A stretch of 64,000 bases of DNA from Nitrospirota bacterium. GTDB lineage: Bacteria; Nitrospirota; Nitrospiria; Nitrospirales; Nitrospiraceae. The position numbers and the translations under genes were made by a program. Under the pieces are notes generated by a model. That model was given only the letters and a program-made list of their open reading frames with translations. It did no database searches and was not told where the DNA came from. Positions 8,000-16,527 of this stretch are shown here, piece by piece; positions within the stretch are counted from its first letter, which is position 1; each line of letters starts with the position of its first letter. Where the stretch lies: NCBI GenBank assembly GCA_030682135.1, contig JAUXQT010000108.1, positions 1-64,000 of the forward strand, read 5' to 3'.

Positions 8000-8836
8000 T
8001 TACCTCGAACTCGTCATGAGAAGGTCTTTTGCCCGACGCTGCGTGAGCGCCGCTCGGCCGGATTTATTCAAGATGCCGCCAAGAACCGGCACACTTCCCT
8101 TGAGCAGCCCCATGGCCCGCTTCACATCCGTCGAGGCCGTCCGGCCTTCTTCGACGACTAGGAGCAGCGCATCGATGTGCGGAACGAACCCCAGAACATC
8201 GGCTCGCGATAACAGAGGCGGCAAGTCGAACACCAGAAGCCTTGCGGGATACCGGTGCTTCAGTTCCTCCACCAAGACCGCCATCTTGGGCGAGGCGAGA
8301 GCCTCGGCGGAATTCGCGATCACGCGCCCGCCAGGAAGAAACACGAACCGGCCGATCCCGGGGTGAATCAACAGCTGTTCCAGCGGTACCTCGTCGAAGA
8401 GATGCTCGGTCAAACCTGGACAGCTATCCATACCGAAAGTCTGGTGAACGGCCGGCCGATGCATGTCGGCATCGACGAGCAGGACCGTGTGAGCCAAGTC
8501 CATCGCCAACGCCAGTGACAAATTGACTGCCGTAAGCGTTTTCCCTTCGTGTGGAGTGGGGCTCGTCACGCCCAATACATTCCACCCGTTCTGACGGCAT
8601 TGTTTCACGACCTGTGTTCGCAGCATTTTAAACGCATCGACAAAAGCGCCTCCTTCGAATCCGGTGATCAGGCGCTGGGTCCGCATCGTCTCATCGGTGA
8701 GTTCAACGGTTTTCGTCGAGGTATAGACGATGGGCGGGGGCACCGGTCTGGCCGCGCCGGCTTGCCGCCTCTGAGGCGGCGCCTCCGATCCATGTTCTTG
8801 CTTGAACCGCTCTAGTCCCTGTTGCAAATAGTCCAT
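8000..8836 (-). CDS. BY-kinase-like chain-length ATPase (CpsD/CapB type)
   Basis: A 278-residue P-loop ATPase of the bacterial tyrosine autokinase type that pairs with Wzz/GumC proteins to control polysaccharide length. It shows Walker A SPTPHEGKTLTAVNLSLA, the A' motif VLLVDADMHRP and a Walker B-like LLVFDLPPLL. Unlike classic BY-kinases its C terminus (RAKDLLMTSSR) has no tyrosine cluster, so autophosphorylation at that site is not expected. The ATG at 8836 has GGGGAG 6 bases upstream; an upstream ATG at 8890 would overlap the previous gene. Its partner, the chain-length protein, ends 23 bp upstream. Activity as a kinase is uncertain. Confidence 0.85.
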   Translation of the reverse strand: MDYLQQGLERFKQEHGSEAPPQRRQAGAARPVPPPIVYTSTKTVELTDETMRTQRLITGFEGGAFVDAFKMLRTQVVKQCRQNGWNVLGVTSPTPHEGKTLTAVNLSLALAMDLAHTVLLVDADMHRPAVHQTFGMDSCPGLTEHLFDEVPLEQLLIHPGIGRFVFLPGGRVIANSAEALASPKMAVLVEELKHRYPARLLVFDLPPLLSRADVLGFVPHIDALLLVVEEGRTASTDVKRAMGLLKGSVPVLGGILNKSGRAALTQRRAKDLLMTSSR

Positions 8837-8859
8837 CAGCCGCTCCCCTTCTCTCCCGC

Positions 8860-10650
8860 TCAGCCGAGTTTTCTCATGATCGTGTACCACAACACATCCA
8901 GAGGCATCCAGGTCAGATGGAGGACGACGGCGCCAACCACCAGCACGCCGAGCCCGGCAAGGCCGACAACCGCCCGGCGGCGTCCAAGCTGCGTCACTTC
9001 GTCCTCCGACGGCAGATAGGGAATCACGCCCAACGGGAGCATCCCCATGGCGCGGCCAAGCTGGTCGGACGTATGGATCGTGCGATCCACATTGTCCGCA
9101 ACGACGCCGGTTCCCACTCCTCCGGCGAGAGCGAGGAACGCACCCAGCAACAGAATCGCCATCCGGTTGGGGCGGTCGGGCTTCTCCGGCAACTCCGGCG
9201 GATTGATCAGCGAGAACCGCTCCCCTTTACGTTGTACTTCCAATTCACCGGAGACCTGTGCTTCCATTAAACGAGAGGTGATCTCCTGGTACTTGCGCAC
9301 AGAATTTTCACGATCCCGCTGCAGATCAAGATACTCAGGCTCGATCGTCGGTGTCGTCTCCACTCGCTTGGCATATTCGGCCATTCGCTGTTTCAGATCC
9401 ACCCGTGCTTTTTCCAGAGATTGCAATGACGCCGTCGTCGAAGCCAACTGCGACTGGATATTGATATAGGCAGGGTTCTCCGGCTTCACGGTGAGTGGTT
9501 TTGGTGGCCTGGCTATTGCGGCCTGCAGTTCTCGTTCGAGCGAGGCGACGACATTCTGAGTTTTCACCACATCGGGATGCGAGGCCTCCATCCGTTCACG
9601 CAATGCCGCGAGGGACGCCTGCTCCGCTGTCAGACGCTTCGATAGTTCCTCACGTCCATCCGTCGCACCAGGCTCTTTTTCAAGCGACGACAGCTCCTGT
9701 TTCATCTTGATCAGATCGGGATGCTCTGGTTCAAGGTAGGCCGATGCGCTGGCATATTGGGCGCGCAGCGCTTTCAAGCGCTCGCTCGTGTCCAGCATCC
9801 GGTCGCCGCTCGCATTGATGAGGGGTGTATGCGGCTTCAGAGTGGCCAGCTCTCCTTCCAAGTAGGTTTTTCGTTCTTTTAAGCTTCTGATCTCCCGGTC
9901 GCTATCGATGACTTCCCGTTGAGTCGAACTCATGAGCTGCATATTCAGTTGCACCAATTCGGGAAGCGCACCGGCGGCTCGCTGTTTCACCCCCGCCAGC
10001 TTGCCTTCCAGATCCTGGATATGATGCGAAAGACTCTCGGCCTCACGTTTCAAGAAGGCGGTGGTTTCCTGCGCATGCCGCTCGCGGGTCTTGAGATTTT
10101 CGCCCAGGAACAAACTGGTCAGCTCGTTCGCCACCTTCTGTGCCAGCTCAGGACTCTCGCCATCGTACGATAGCGTAAAGGCAATCGTCGCCTGGGTGGG
10201 GTTCTGGGTGCGCTTATCGATGACCTTCACATTCATCACGTCGATCTGGATGTCCTTCACGAAGCGAGCGAGAACTTCTTCCGTCGGGTTTCGCTTCCGA
10301 AGATCCTTGTAGAGGCCGTATTGCTCGACGATGTGCCACAAGGTCGAACGGCTCAAGACTTGCTGCTTGATCGTCTCGATACGCTGATCGGCGTAGGTGG
10401 CAATGGCCGACCGGACGAGATCGGGCGGAATTTCCTGCTCTTCGATGAGAATCGTCGCCGTCGACCGATACACTGCCGGGAGCAGAAACGCCAGCGCGGC
10501 GCTGGCCGCCAGGAGCGACGCGGCCACCATGAGAATCAAGGTCTTGCGCCGGCGTAGCAAGGCCAGATAGTCATAGAGATCTTTTGCCGGAGCGTCCATC
10601 GCTCTCGTCGTCTGAGTCGCACGGCCGCTGCTCATCGGGACACCGACCAT
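8860..10650 (-). CDS. Wzz/GumC-type polysaccharide chain-length protein
   Basis: A 596-residue inner-membrane polysaccharide co-polymerase. A transmembrane segment follows LYDYLALLRRRKTLILM near residues 35-60. A long periplasmic region with strong coiled coil runs from about 170 to 450 (for example FLKREAESLSHHIQDLEGKL), and a second membrane segment sits near 510-530, before a short cytoplasmic tail ending in another hydrophobic stretch. It controls chain length and links the cytoplasmic ATPase to the export channel. The ATG at 10650 has GGAGGG ahead of it, so the gene overlaps the preceding barrel gene by 19 bp and is probably translationally coupled. The type matches the chain-length protein of XrtA/EPS loci. 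Confidence 0.88.
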   Translation of the reverse strand: MVGVPMSSGRATQTTRAMDAPAKDLYDYLALLRRRKTLILMVAASLLAASAALAFLLPAVYRSTATILIEEQEIPPDLVRSAIATYADQRIETIKQQVLSRSTLWHIVEQYGLYKDLRKRNPTEEVLARFVKDIQIDVMNVKVIDKRTQNPTQATIAFTLSYDGESPELAQKVANELTSLFLGENLKTRERHAQETTAFLKREAESLSHHIQDLEGKLAGVKQRAAGALPELVQLNMQLMSSTQREVIDSDREIRSLKERKTYLEGELATLKPHTPLINASGDRMLDTSERLKALRAQYASASAYLEPEHPDLIKMKQELSSLEKEPGATDGREELSKRLTAEQASLAALRERMEASHPDVVKTQNVVASLERELQAAIARPPKPLTVKPENPAYINIQSQLASTTASLQSLEKARVDLKQRMAEYAKRVETTPTIEPEYLDLQRDRENSVRKYQEITSRLMEAQVSGELEVQRKGERFSLINPPELPEKPDRPNRMAILLLGAFLALAGGVGTGVVADNVDRTIHTSDQLGRAMGMLPLGVIPYLPSEDEVTQLGRRRAVVGLAGLGVLVVGAVVLHLTWMPLDVLWYTIMRKLG

Positions 10651-11867
10651 TTCTGCCCTCCGTACGTCAACATGACAAACGTCGAATTTGAAAAATTCCA
10701 TTGATTAAAACTATCCACGGCACGTTCCGCATAGGCGTACGAAAGATCCAGTGTCCACCATGGACTAAACTTCCATGACAGGCTCGGGCTCAACGAGGTG
10801 AACCGCGACTGCGGCACGGATCCGCTCGTGGCATTGGTCACAACCCCCGACACAAAGTAGATGCCTCCATTCAATGAAGCGCTCAGGGTTTCAGTCAGAT
10901 TATGCGACAGCGATCCGCCCAGGCGATCGCTTTGCAGTAAGAGGCCGAACCCGCTGGGATTGATCTCTCGACTGACGTCCATCTGAATCGTCGTACGCTC
11001 AAACTTCTTCCGGAGAGTCCCTTTATAGACCCAGACGGTCTCACGGTTGGTCAGCGCCCCTCCTGGAATCTCCTGCGTCGAGGTCACGAATCGAACTCCT
11101 CCCGAGAATGAACCGGTCATCTCATGGCCGAAGTCGTGAGTCCACCCGCCCTGTAGGCCGTAATAGGTCGAGTCTTGTTTGATGAAGGGCGTGAGGACCA
11201 CCGTATATTCACCGGTCAGTTGAACTTGATCCAGTAGACCGAGGCTGTAGGTCGGTCCCGTCGTTCCCCCGTGCACTTGATAATCCACGAGACCCAATCG
11301 AAGCCCGTTTTCATACTGCGCATCCATGAACTGATAGTTGCTCTGCCAGGACAGCCGCTCCGTGATGCCAACCGTCCAACTGGGCATGGCCGTCCACATG
11401 CTTCGTTGGGTGAAACCCAACACGAATCCGGTCTGTTTCAATTCCCCCATCAACGTATTGTCCCTGGTGAAGCCGCCCTCGAATCCGAATGTATGCCGAT
11501 CCGAGTGGTACGAGGCCCGCAACGGGAAATACAGATTGGTCAGGCTTCTGTCCTGGTTGCCGTAGTATTGAACGAAGTCGCTCTTGACGTTTCCCTCGAC
11601 TGTCAACGACTCTGTAGTCCCCTTGAATTTCACAGCCGGGCTGACCCAATGGCCCCAGACTTCATTGTTCCCGTTGAAGAGCAAGAGATTACTGTTGTAT
11701 TCGCCTTTCACACTCAAGGACGGCTCTGCCGCCCATTCGGCCGCACCAACCTCTCCTCGCATGCCGGCTGCCGTCATCATCATGACGGCACACAAACCGG
11801 CCAAGAAGCATGGTCGCAGCCAGGTTCCCACGGGCACATGATTGATACCGGCATTCGATAGTCCCAT
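10632..11867 (-). CDS. Outer-membrane beta-barrel protein of the exosortase locus
   Basis: A 411-residue protein with an N-terminal signal (hydrophobic residues about 18-42, cleavage near GAAEW), followed by alternating amphipathic strands rich in Tyr, Trp, Thr and Ser that look like a large beta-barrel (GEYNSNLLLF, FGFEGGFTRDN, WTLDLSYAYAERA). It resembles the uncharacterised barrel protein found in XrtA-type polysaccharide loci, where it may act in outer-membrane export beside the Wza-like protein. It starts 4 bp after the export gene and overlaps the next gene by 19 bp. No clear ribosome site precedes the ATG, which suggests coupling to the upstream gene. Family assignment is by pattern and position. 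Confidence 0.75.
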   Translation of the reverse strand: MGLSNAGINHVPVGTWLRPCFLAGLCAVMMMTAAGMRGEVGAAEWAAEPSLSVKGEYNSNLLLFNGNNEVWGHWVSPAVKFKGTTESLTVEGNVKSDFVQYYGNQDRSLTNLYFPLRASYHSDRHTFGFEGGFTRDNTLMGELKQTGFVLGFTQRSMWTAMPSWTVGITERLSWQSNYQFMDAQYENGLRLGLVDYQVHGGTTGPTYSLGLLDQVQLTGEYTVVLTPFIKQDSTYYGLQGGWTHDFGHEMTGSFSGGVRFVTSTQEIPGGALTNRETVWVYKGTLRKKFERTTIQMDVSREINPSGFGLLLQSDRLGGSLSHNLTETLSASLNGGIYFVSGVVTNATSGSVPQSRFTSLSPSLSWKFSPWWTLDLSYAYAERAVDSFNQWNFSNSTFVMLTYGGQKWSVSR

Positions 11868-11871
11868 TCGG

Positions 11872-12474
11872 TCACGGCACCATCACCACGTCGCCACGCT
11901 CCAACAAAATGTTCTGCTTCAGATCTTTCTCCTTCTGCATATCTCCATACCGGAAATGGAAGACCTGCTGAGTGGCTCCGCCACGGCGCATGATCTTGAT
12001 GTCGTTCTCAGCCGCATAAGGCGTTAATCCCCCTGCCATGCTCAAAGCTTGCAGCACATCGGTGTAGTGGCCGACAAGATACTCCCCCGGCTTGTTCACG
12101 CGGCCGAGCACATAGATGCGGTTGCTCAGAACTTTCAGCACGGTCACCGTCACATTGGGATTCGGGAGAAACTTGCTCAGCCGTTTCGCGATGTCGAAGC
12201 GAACGTCCTCTGCCGTACGGCCCGTCGCGGACACGTCTCCAATCAGCGGAAAGGTGATCATCCCGTCTGGGCGCACCACCGTTTCCTGCGTGAGATGTTC
12301 ATCTTTCCACACCGCCACCTTGAGCACATCTTCAGGGCCGAGCAGGTAGCCGGGTTCGGCGACCGCCGTCTCTGCCGCCTGCCCCTGGTTGATCCCGAAC
12401 AGACAGAGTCCCCCTGCAACCGTTGCCACGCACAAGAAGTGGCGAACCAATCCTCCCTGCAGAAACTTCCTCAT
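11872..12474 (-). CDS. Wza-like polysaccharide export protein
   Basis: A 200-residue periplasmic/outer-membrane export protein. The signal peptide ends near GQAAET (about residue 35). Next comes the polysaccharide export domain (YLLGPEDVLKVAVWKDEHL through the TGRTAEDVRFDIAKRLSKFL segment), then one SLBB domain (RIYVLGRVNKPGEYLVG). There is no lipobox cysteine, so it is secreted without lipidation, as in the short exporters of exosortase loci. It forms or gates the polysaccharide exit path. Its ATG overlaps the stop of the TPR lipoprotein gene in an ATGA arrangement (12471-12474), showing tight translational coupling. Confidence 0.9.
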   Translation of the reverse strand: MRKFLQGGLVRHFLCVATVAGGLCLFGINQGQAAETAVAEPGYLLGPEDVLKVAVWKDEHLTQETVVRPDGMITFPLIGDVSATGRTAEDVRFDIAKRLSKFLPNPNVTVTVLKVLSNRIYVLGRVNKPGEYLVGHYTDVLQALSMAGGLTPYAAENDIKIMRRGGATQQVFHFRYGDMQKEKDLKQNILLERGDVVMVP

Positions 12475-14858
12475 CCCGCCACCTCCGCTAATAGCGTCTT
12501 CGCGTCTTCCAATCCCTCAAACGGTGTCCCTGCCGCGACGGCCTTCCTCAAATAGACGAGCGCTTCGCCGGGCTGTCCGGACTTCGAGAGCGCCGCGCCA
12601 AGATGATAGTTCAGCACCGGATGGTCCGGCGCCAAAGCCGTGGCTTGTTTCAGCAAACGCACGGCATCCCCCCCGTGGTTCAATTTGTAGTGGGCCCACC
12701 CCAAGGTATCGAGCAGATAGGGATTCGGCGTCTGCGACTCAAATGCCCGGCTCAGCGTCAAAGCCCGCTCAAGGCTCTTTGGATCGCTTTTGTGATCGAC
12801 CAATGTCGCCGCGAGATTGTTCGCGGCCAGCATCGACTTCGGATTCGTTTTCAAGACCATCTCGTAGTGACCGATCGCCTCGTCGAACCGTCGCTGCGCA
12901 TCAAGACTCACGGCGAGCAGCAAGCGCATCTGTTCATTGTCCGGACTCCCTTGAAGCCCCTTGCGCAGGGCCTCGTCCCCCTCCGTCAGGCGTTTTCCCG
13001 CGTAATGAGAGCGGGCCAGGTGGACCCAGGGAGTGCTCCACTTCGGATTCAGACGCGCCGCAGCCTCAAAATGCGCGGTGGCCGCCGCAGTATCACCTCT
13101 CGTCAGCAACAGCTCGCCCAGAAACCCATCCGCGAAAGGATGATCGGGATGGGCCGCTAACAATGTTTCAAGCCGAGATTGCACTTGCGCAACCTGCCCA
13201 CGCTTGATTCCAAGCTGCACCAGGGCCAGGAGCGGTTCCGGCGCCAGAGGCTGCCGCTCGGCGGCTCGGGAGTAGGCGGCTTCCGCCTTGTCCCATTGCT
13301 GTTGGGCCAAGGCGACATGCCCTTCCGCCAAGTCCGCGACCGTCTGGTCCGCGCCGGCCGTCCGCAGCTTCGTCAACGTTTCCTGGCTCTGTCCCCAATC
13401 CTTCTCCTGTGTCTGCAACTGAAACATCATGCCCAAGAGGGTCACGTTACCGGGATCGCGAGCGACGAGCGGCTCCAAGCGCTCTCGTGCTTCTTTGGTA
13501 TGTCCAACGGACGCATCCAGTCCCGCCAGCATGAGCTGGGCTTCCATCAACCCCGGCTTCACGCTGAGCGCTCCATCCAAACTCTCGCGGGCGAGCGTCG
13601 TCTCACCTGTCATCAAATAGGCTCGCGCAAGCAAGAGATGCCCTTCAGCCGATTCAGGCTGGTCCTTGAGTACGGACCGGAAATCCTGTGTGGCGTCTTT
13701 TCCGTTCCCTCGCTGCAAGGCGATCTTTCCCCGCAACAACAACGCGTCCACGGATCGAGAGTTCTCTTTCAACACCTCTTGAAGCTGGCGTTCCGCGTCA
13801 TCGATCTTGCCTGCGGCCCAATCGAGACCAGCGAGCTTCACTTTGGCTTCCCATCCCTCGGGCTTTCGCTGAAACTCGTCCTGGATGGCGCGGTAAGTCT
13901 CGCGCGCCTTGTCCACCCGCTGCGTCGATTCGTACAAGCTCCCGAGCGCGAACCATAATTTGCTGGAACGCGGCAGGTCTTTGCGCGCATCCATCAGGGT
14001 TGATTCGGCCTGCTCCAGTCCGCGCCGCTTCGCCACATATTCGACTAATGTCAGCCGTTGCGTTTCGTTGTCGGGATCGAGCCGGATCGCCTCCTTGAGC
14101 ACCGATTCGGCCTTATCGTATTGCTGCTGCTGATCGTAGAAGGCCACCTGGCGCAGCCGGTGATTCATAATCGTCGGCTCCAGCGCAATGATCCGTTGCA
14201 GCGTGGATCCCGCTTCTTCCATCTGTCCCTGCTTGATCAAGATCGTGGCCAGCGTGTCGAGGAATTCAAGATTCTGCGGCTGGGCTTCCAGCGCTCGCCG
14301 GAGCAGCGGGAGCGCGGCCTCTCCCCGCTGATTGGCCGTGTACAACGACGCCATGAGCAAGACCGCATCGGTCTCAGCAGGGGCAGTGGCAATCAAGCGT
14401 TCGGCTTGGCCGAGGGCCTCGCTCAACTTCCCGGACACGGCCGTCACGGCAATCTGTAATGCCTGCGCCGGGACATGTCCCGGCGTCTTCGACAGAATCC
14501 GATCCGTGATCTTCGTCACCTGCTCCAGCGCGCGCGCTTCCAGATAGTACTTGGCCAGCTTAATCTGCGCGCGGTCGTGATCCGGACTCAATTCCACGAC
14601 CTGCTGATACCCTGCAACGGCATTGCGCCAGTTCCGCTCTTTCTCCTCGACTTGCGCATAGAGGAAATAGGCTTCGACGTCTTTGGGATCGATCTTCAGG
14701 ACATTCCGAATCGCCACGCGGGCCTTAGGGAAATTACCCTGCTGAAAGTATTCTTGCGCATGGAGGCGATACTTGGCCTTGCGCTCCTCGGGGCCTCCGC
14801 AGCCGAGAGCCCCGCTCATCACCAGAACGGCCAGCACGAGAGCGATACCCTGTTTCAT
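12471..14858 (-). CDS. Large TPR lipoprotein of the exosortase locus (PrsT-like)
   Basis: A 795-residue periplasmic lipoprotein. The signal is MKQGIALVLAVLVMSGALGC, with the lipid cysteine at residue 20. The remainder is about twenty consecutive TPR units (for example YFQQGNFPKARVAIRNVLKI, and ALSKSGQPGEALVYLRKAVA near the end). Such proteins are regular members of PEP-CTERM/exosortase polysaccharide loci and presumably scaffold the export apparatus. An upstream GTG at 14879 is possible, but the ATG at 14858 gives a proper lipoprotein signal. The gene follows the sugar-phosphate transferase by 28 bp and overlaps the exporter gene by 4 bp. Confidence 0.88.
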   Translation of the reverse strand: MKQGIALVLAVLVMSGALGCGGPEERKAKYRLHAQEYFQQGNFPKARVAIRNVLKIDPKDVEAYFLYAQVEEKERNWRNAVAGYQQVVELSPDHDRAQIKLAKYYLEARALEQVTKITDRILSKTPGHVPAQALQIAVTAVSGKLSEALGQAERLIATAPAETDAVLLMASLYTANQRGEAALPLLRRALEAQPQNLEFLDTLATILIKQGQMEEAGSTLQRIIALEPTIMNHRLRQVAFYDQQQQYDKAESVLKEAIRLDPDNETQRLTLVEYVAKRRGLEQAESTLMDARKDLPRSSKLWFALGSLYESTQRVDKARETYRAIQDEFQRKPEGWEAKVKLAGLDWAAGKIDDAERQLQEVLKENSRSVDALLLRGKIALQRGNGKDATQDFRSVLKDQPESAEGHLLLARAYLMTGETTLARESLDGALSVKPGLMEAQLMLAGLDASVGHTKEARERLEPLVARDPGNVTLLGMMFQLQTQEKDWGQSQETLTKLRTAGADQTVADLAEGHVALAQQQWDKAEAAYSRAAERQPLAPEPLLALVQLGIKRGQVAQVQSRLETLLAAHPDHPFADGFLGELLLTRGDTAAATAHFEAAARLNPKWSTPWVHLARSHYAGKRLTEGDEALRKGLQGSPDNEQMRLLLAVSLDAQRRFDEAIGHYEMVLKTNPKSMLAANNLAATLVDHKSDPKSLERALTLSRAFESQTPNPYLLDTLGWAHYKLNHGGDAVRLLKQATALAPDHPVLNYHLGAALSKSGQPGEALVYLRKAVAAGTPFEGLEDAKTLLAEVAG

Positions 14859-14886
14859 AACACCTGTCTCCCCTTCCACGTTCCGA

Positions 14887-16515
14887 TCACCACCACCAGG
14901 CCCGTACCATCAACCCGCCCAACATCCAGGCCGAGACCCAGCCCAAGCGGGTGGCCGCAGAGGCATAGATATGGAGCAGCAGCTCGAATGAAAAGAACAA
15001 CACAATCAGTTTTGCCGCGAGAAGACTGACCGGCACGTCGCCCGCGGTCATGTCCGGCAGGAACGGCATGACGACCGCCAATAAAACAATCAAGTAGTCC
15101 AACGGTGTCGTTTGAAACCGGTCCTCTCCGGCAAACCGGATGGTCAGCACGACGAGTCCCGCTAAGATCACGAACCCGATATTGACGGGCGTCATCATCT
15201 CCGGTCCGGAAAGGCGCGGGGAGATTTCGCTGTAATACATCAGGCAGGTGCTCCCGACATATAGACCCATCCGCACGGCCCATGGCGTTCCGCGGCCTGC
15301 CGCCAGTGAACCCAACAGGGCTGTCAGCAACCCCGCAGCGATCATCCCGGCATCCGAGGGAATCTCCTTCGGCATCGCCACCGATGCGATGAGATAGAGA
15401 GGCACCGCCACTTGAAGCGCCGCAAGTGCCCATTCTCCGATACGTCCCTGCGATCGATGGCCGGTTGCGTGGACGGAGCCGTTCGTTGCGGTGGGCAGGA
15501 TCGCCAACTCCGTCTGCTGGCGCGATCGAACGAACATGGAGAGAATCGCCGCGGCACACAAAAGATAGATACCCAAGAGGACGGCATCCGACTGCCACCG
15601 TAACAAATAGGCGCAACTCACCATCGCGCCATGAGCAAGGTAGATCACCGTGACGACTTGTCCATGGGTCAGCCCTCTGGCCAGCAACTTGTGGTGGATA
15701 TGGTTGCGATCGCCGACAAACGGGGACCGGCCTTCCAATAGGCGTTGCCCCATCACCCCGATCGTATCCAGCAGGGGCACCCCCCAAATGAACAGCGCCA
15801 GCAAGGGGCTGTACAGCGTCCTGCCGGAACCGGTCAACAAAATGGCGGCCACGGCCAGATAGTGGCCCAGAAACTGGCTCCCGGCATCGCCCATGAAGAT
15901 CTTGGCCGGATAGGTATTGAAGCGGAGAAATCCCAACAGCCCTCCCAGGACCGATACCATCAACAGCACCAGCAGCGGCTCGTTCGCCTGGTAGGCGAGA
16001 TAGGCAATGCCCGCAAAGCTGAGCAGGGACAACCCGCCGGCCAAACCATCGAGTCCGTCCGCCAGGTTGACGGCATTCGTTACCCCCACGATCACCAGAA
16101 CGGTGAGTGGAGCGGCCAACCAGAGGGGAAGCAGGGTCTCATCCATGAAGGGTACGGTCGTCAGGCAAACCCCGGCCAACCAGACAACAATTGCAGCAGC
16201 CAGTATTTGTCCGGCAAACTTCATGCGATGGTTGAGGCCGATCCGGTCATCCCACATGCCGAAGAGAAGAATGACCGCACCGCCAAGCAGGCTGATCAAA
16301 ATCAACTGTTCCTTGGGAGACCACAACAAGACTGCCGCAAAGGTTGCGACCGCAAACGCGATCCCCCCGACTTTGGCAATCGGCGCATCATGGGCATGGC
16401 GTTCGCGTGGAACGTCGACAAACTGGAACCGCCAGGCAGAGGCCGTCAACGCCGGGATCAATGCCATACAGATGATCAACGATCCCATGAAGCTGAAAAA
16501 TATCGCCGTGCCCAT
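14887..16515 (-). CDS. Polyprenyl-phosphate sugar-1-phosphate transferase (WecA/MraY family)
   Basis: A 542-residue polytopic inner-membrane enzyme that starts the repeat unit by moving a sugar-1-phosphate from a UDP-sugar to undecaprenyl phosphate. Family motifs are all visible: FGMWDDR (metal-binding Asp pair), NAVNLADGLDGLAGG, FMGDAGSQFLGH, and the histidine motif GDRNHIHHKL. The catalytic part takes about residues 1-330. The C-terminal 200 residues hold several further hydrophobic segments not needed for activity in the core family. The ATG at 16515 has AAGGA 9 bases before it; an ATG at 16524 sits directly against that site and is less likely. It follows the exosortase gene by 12 bp. Confidence 0.9.
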   Translation of the reverse strand: MGTAIFFSFMGSLIICMALIPALTASAWRFQFVDVPRERHAHDAPIAKVGGIAFAVATFAAVLLWSPKEQLILISLLGGAVILLFGMWDDRIGLNHRMKFAGQILAAAIVVWLAGVCLTTVPFMDETLLPLWLAAPLTVLVIVGVTNAVNLADGLDGLAGGLSLLSFAGIAYLAYQANEPLLVLLMVSVLGGLLGFLRFNTYPAKIFMGDAGSQFLGHYLAVAAILLTGSGRTLYSPLLALFIWGVPLLDTIGVMGQRLLEGRSPFVGDRNHIHHKLLARGLTHGQVVTVIYLAHGAMVSCAYLLRWQSDAVLLGIYLLCAAAILSMFVRSRQQTELAILPTATNGSVHATGHRSQGRIGEWALAALQVAVPLYLIASVAMPKEIPSDAGMIAAGLLTALLGSLAAGRGTPWAVRMGLYVGSTCLMYYSEISPRLSGPEMMTPVNIGFVILAGLVVLTIRFAGEDRFQTTPLDYLIVLLAVVMPFLPDMTAGDVPVSLLAAKLIVLFFSFELLLHIYASAATRLGWVSAWMLGGLMVRAWWW

Positions 16516-16527
16516 ATCCGTCATTCC

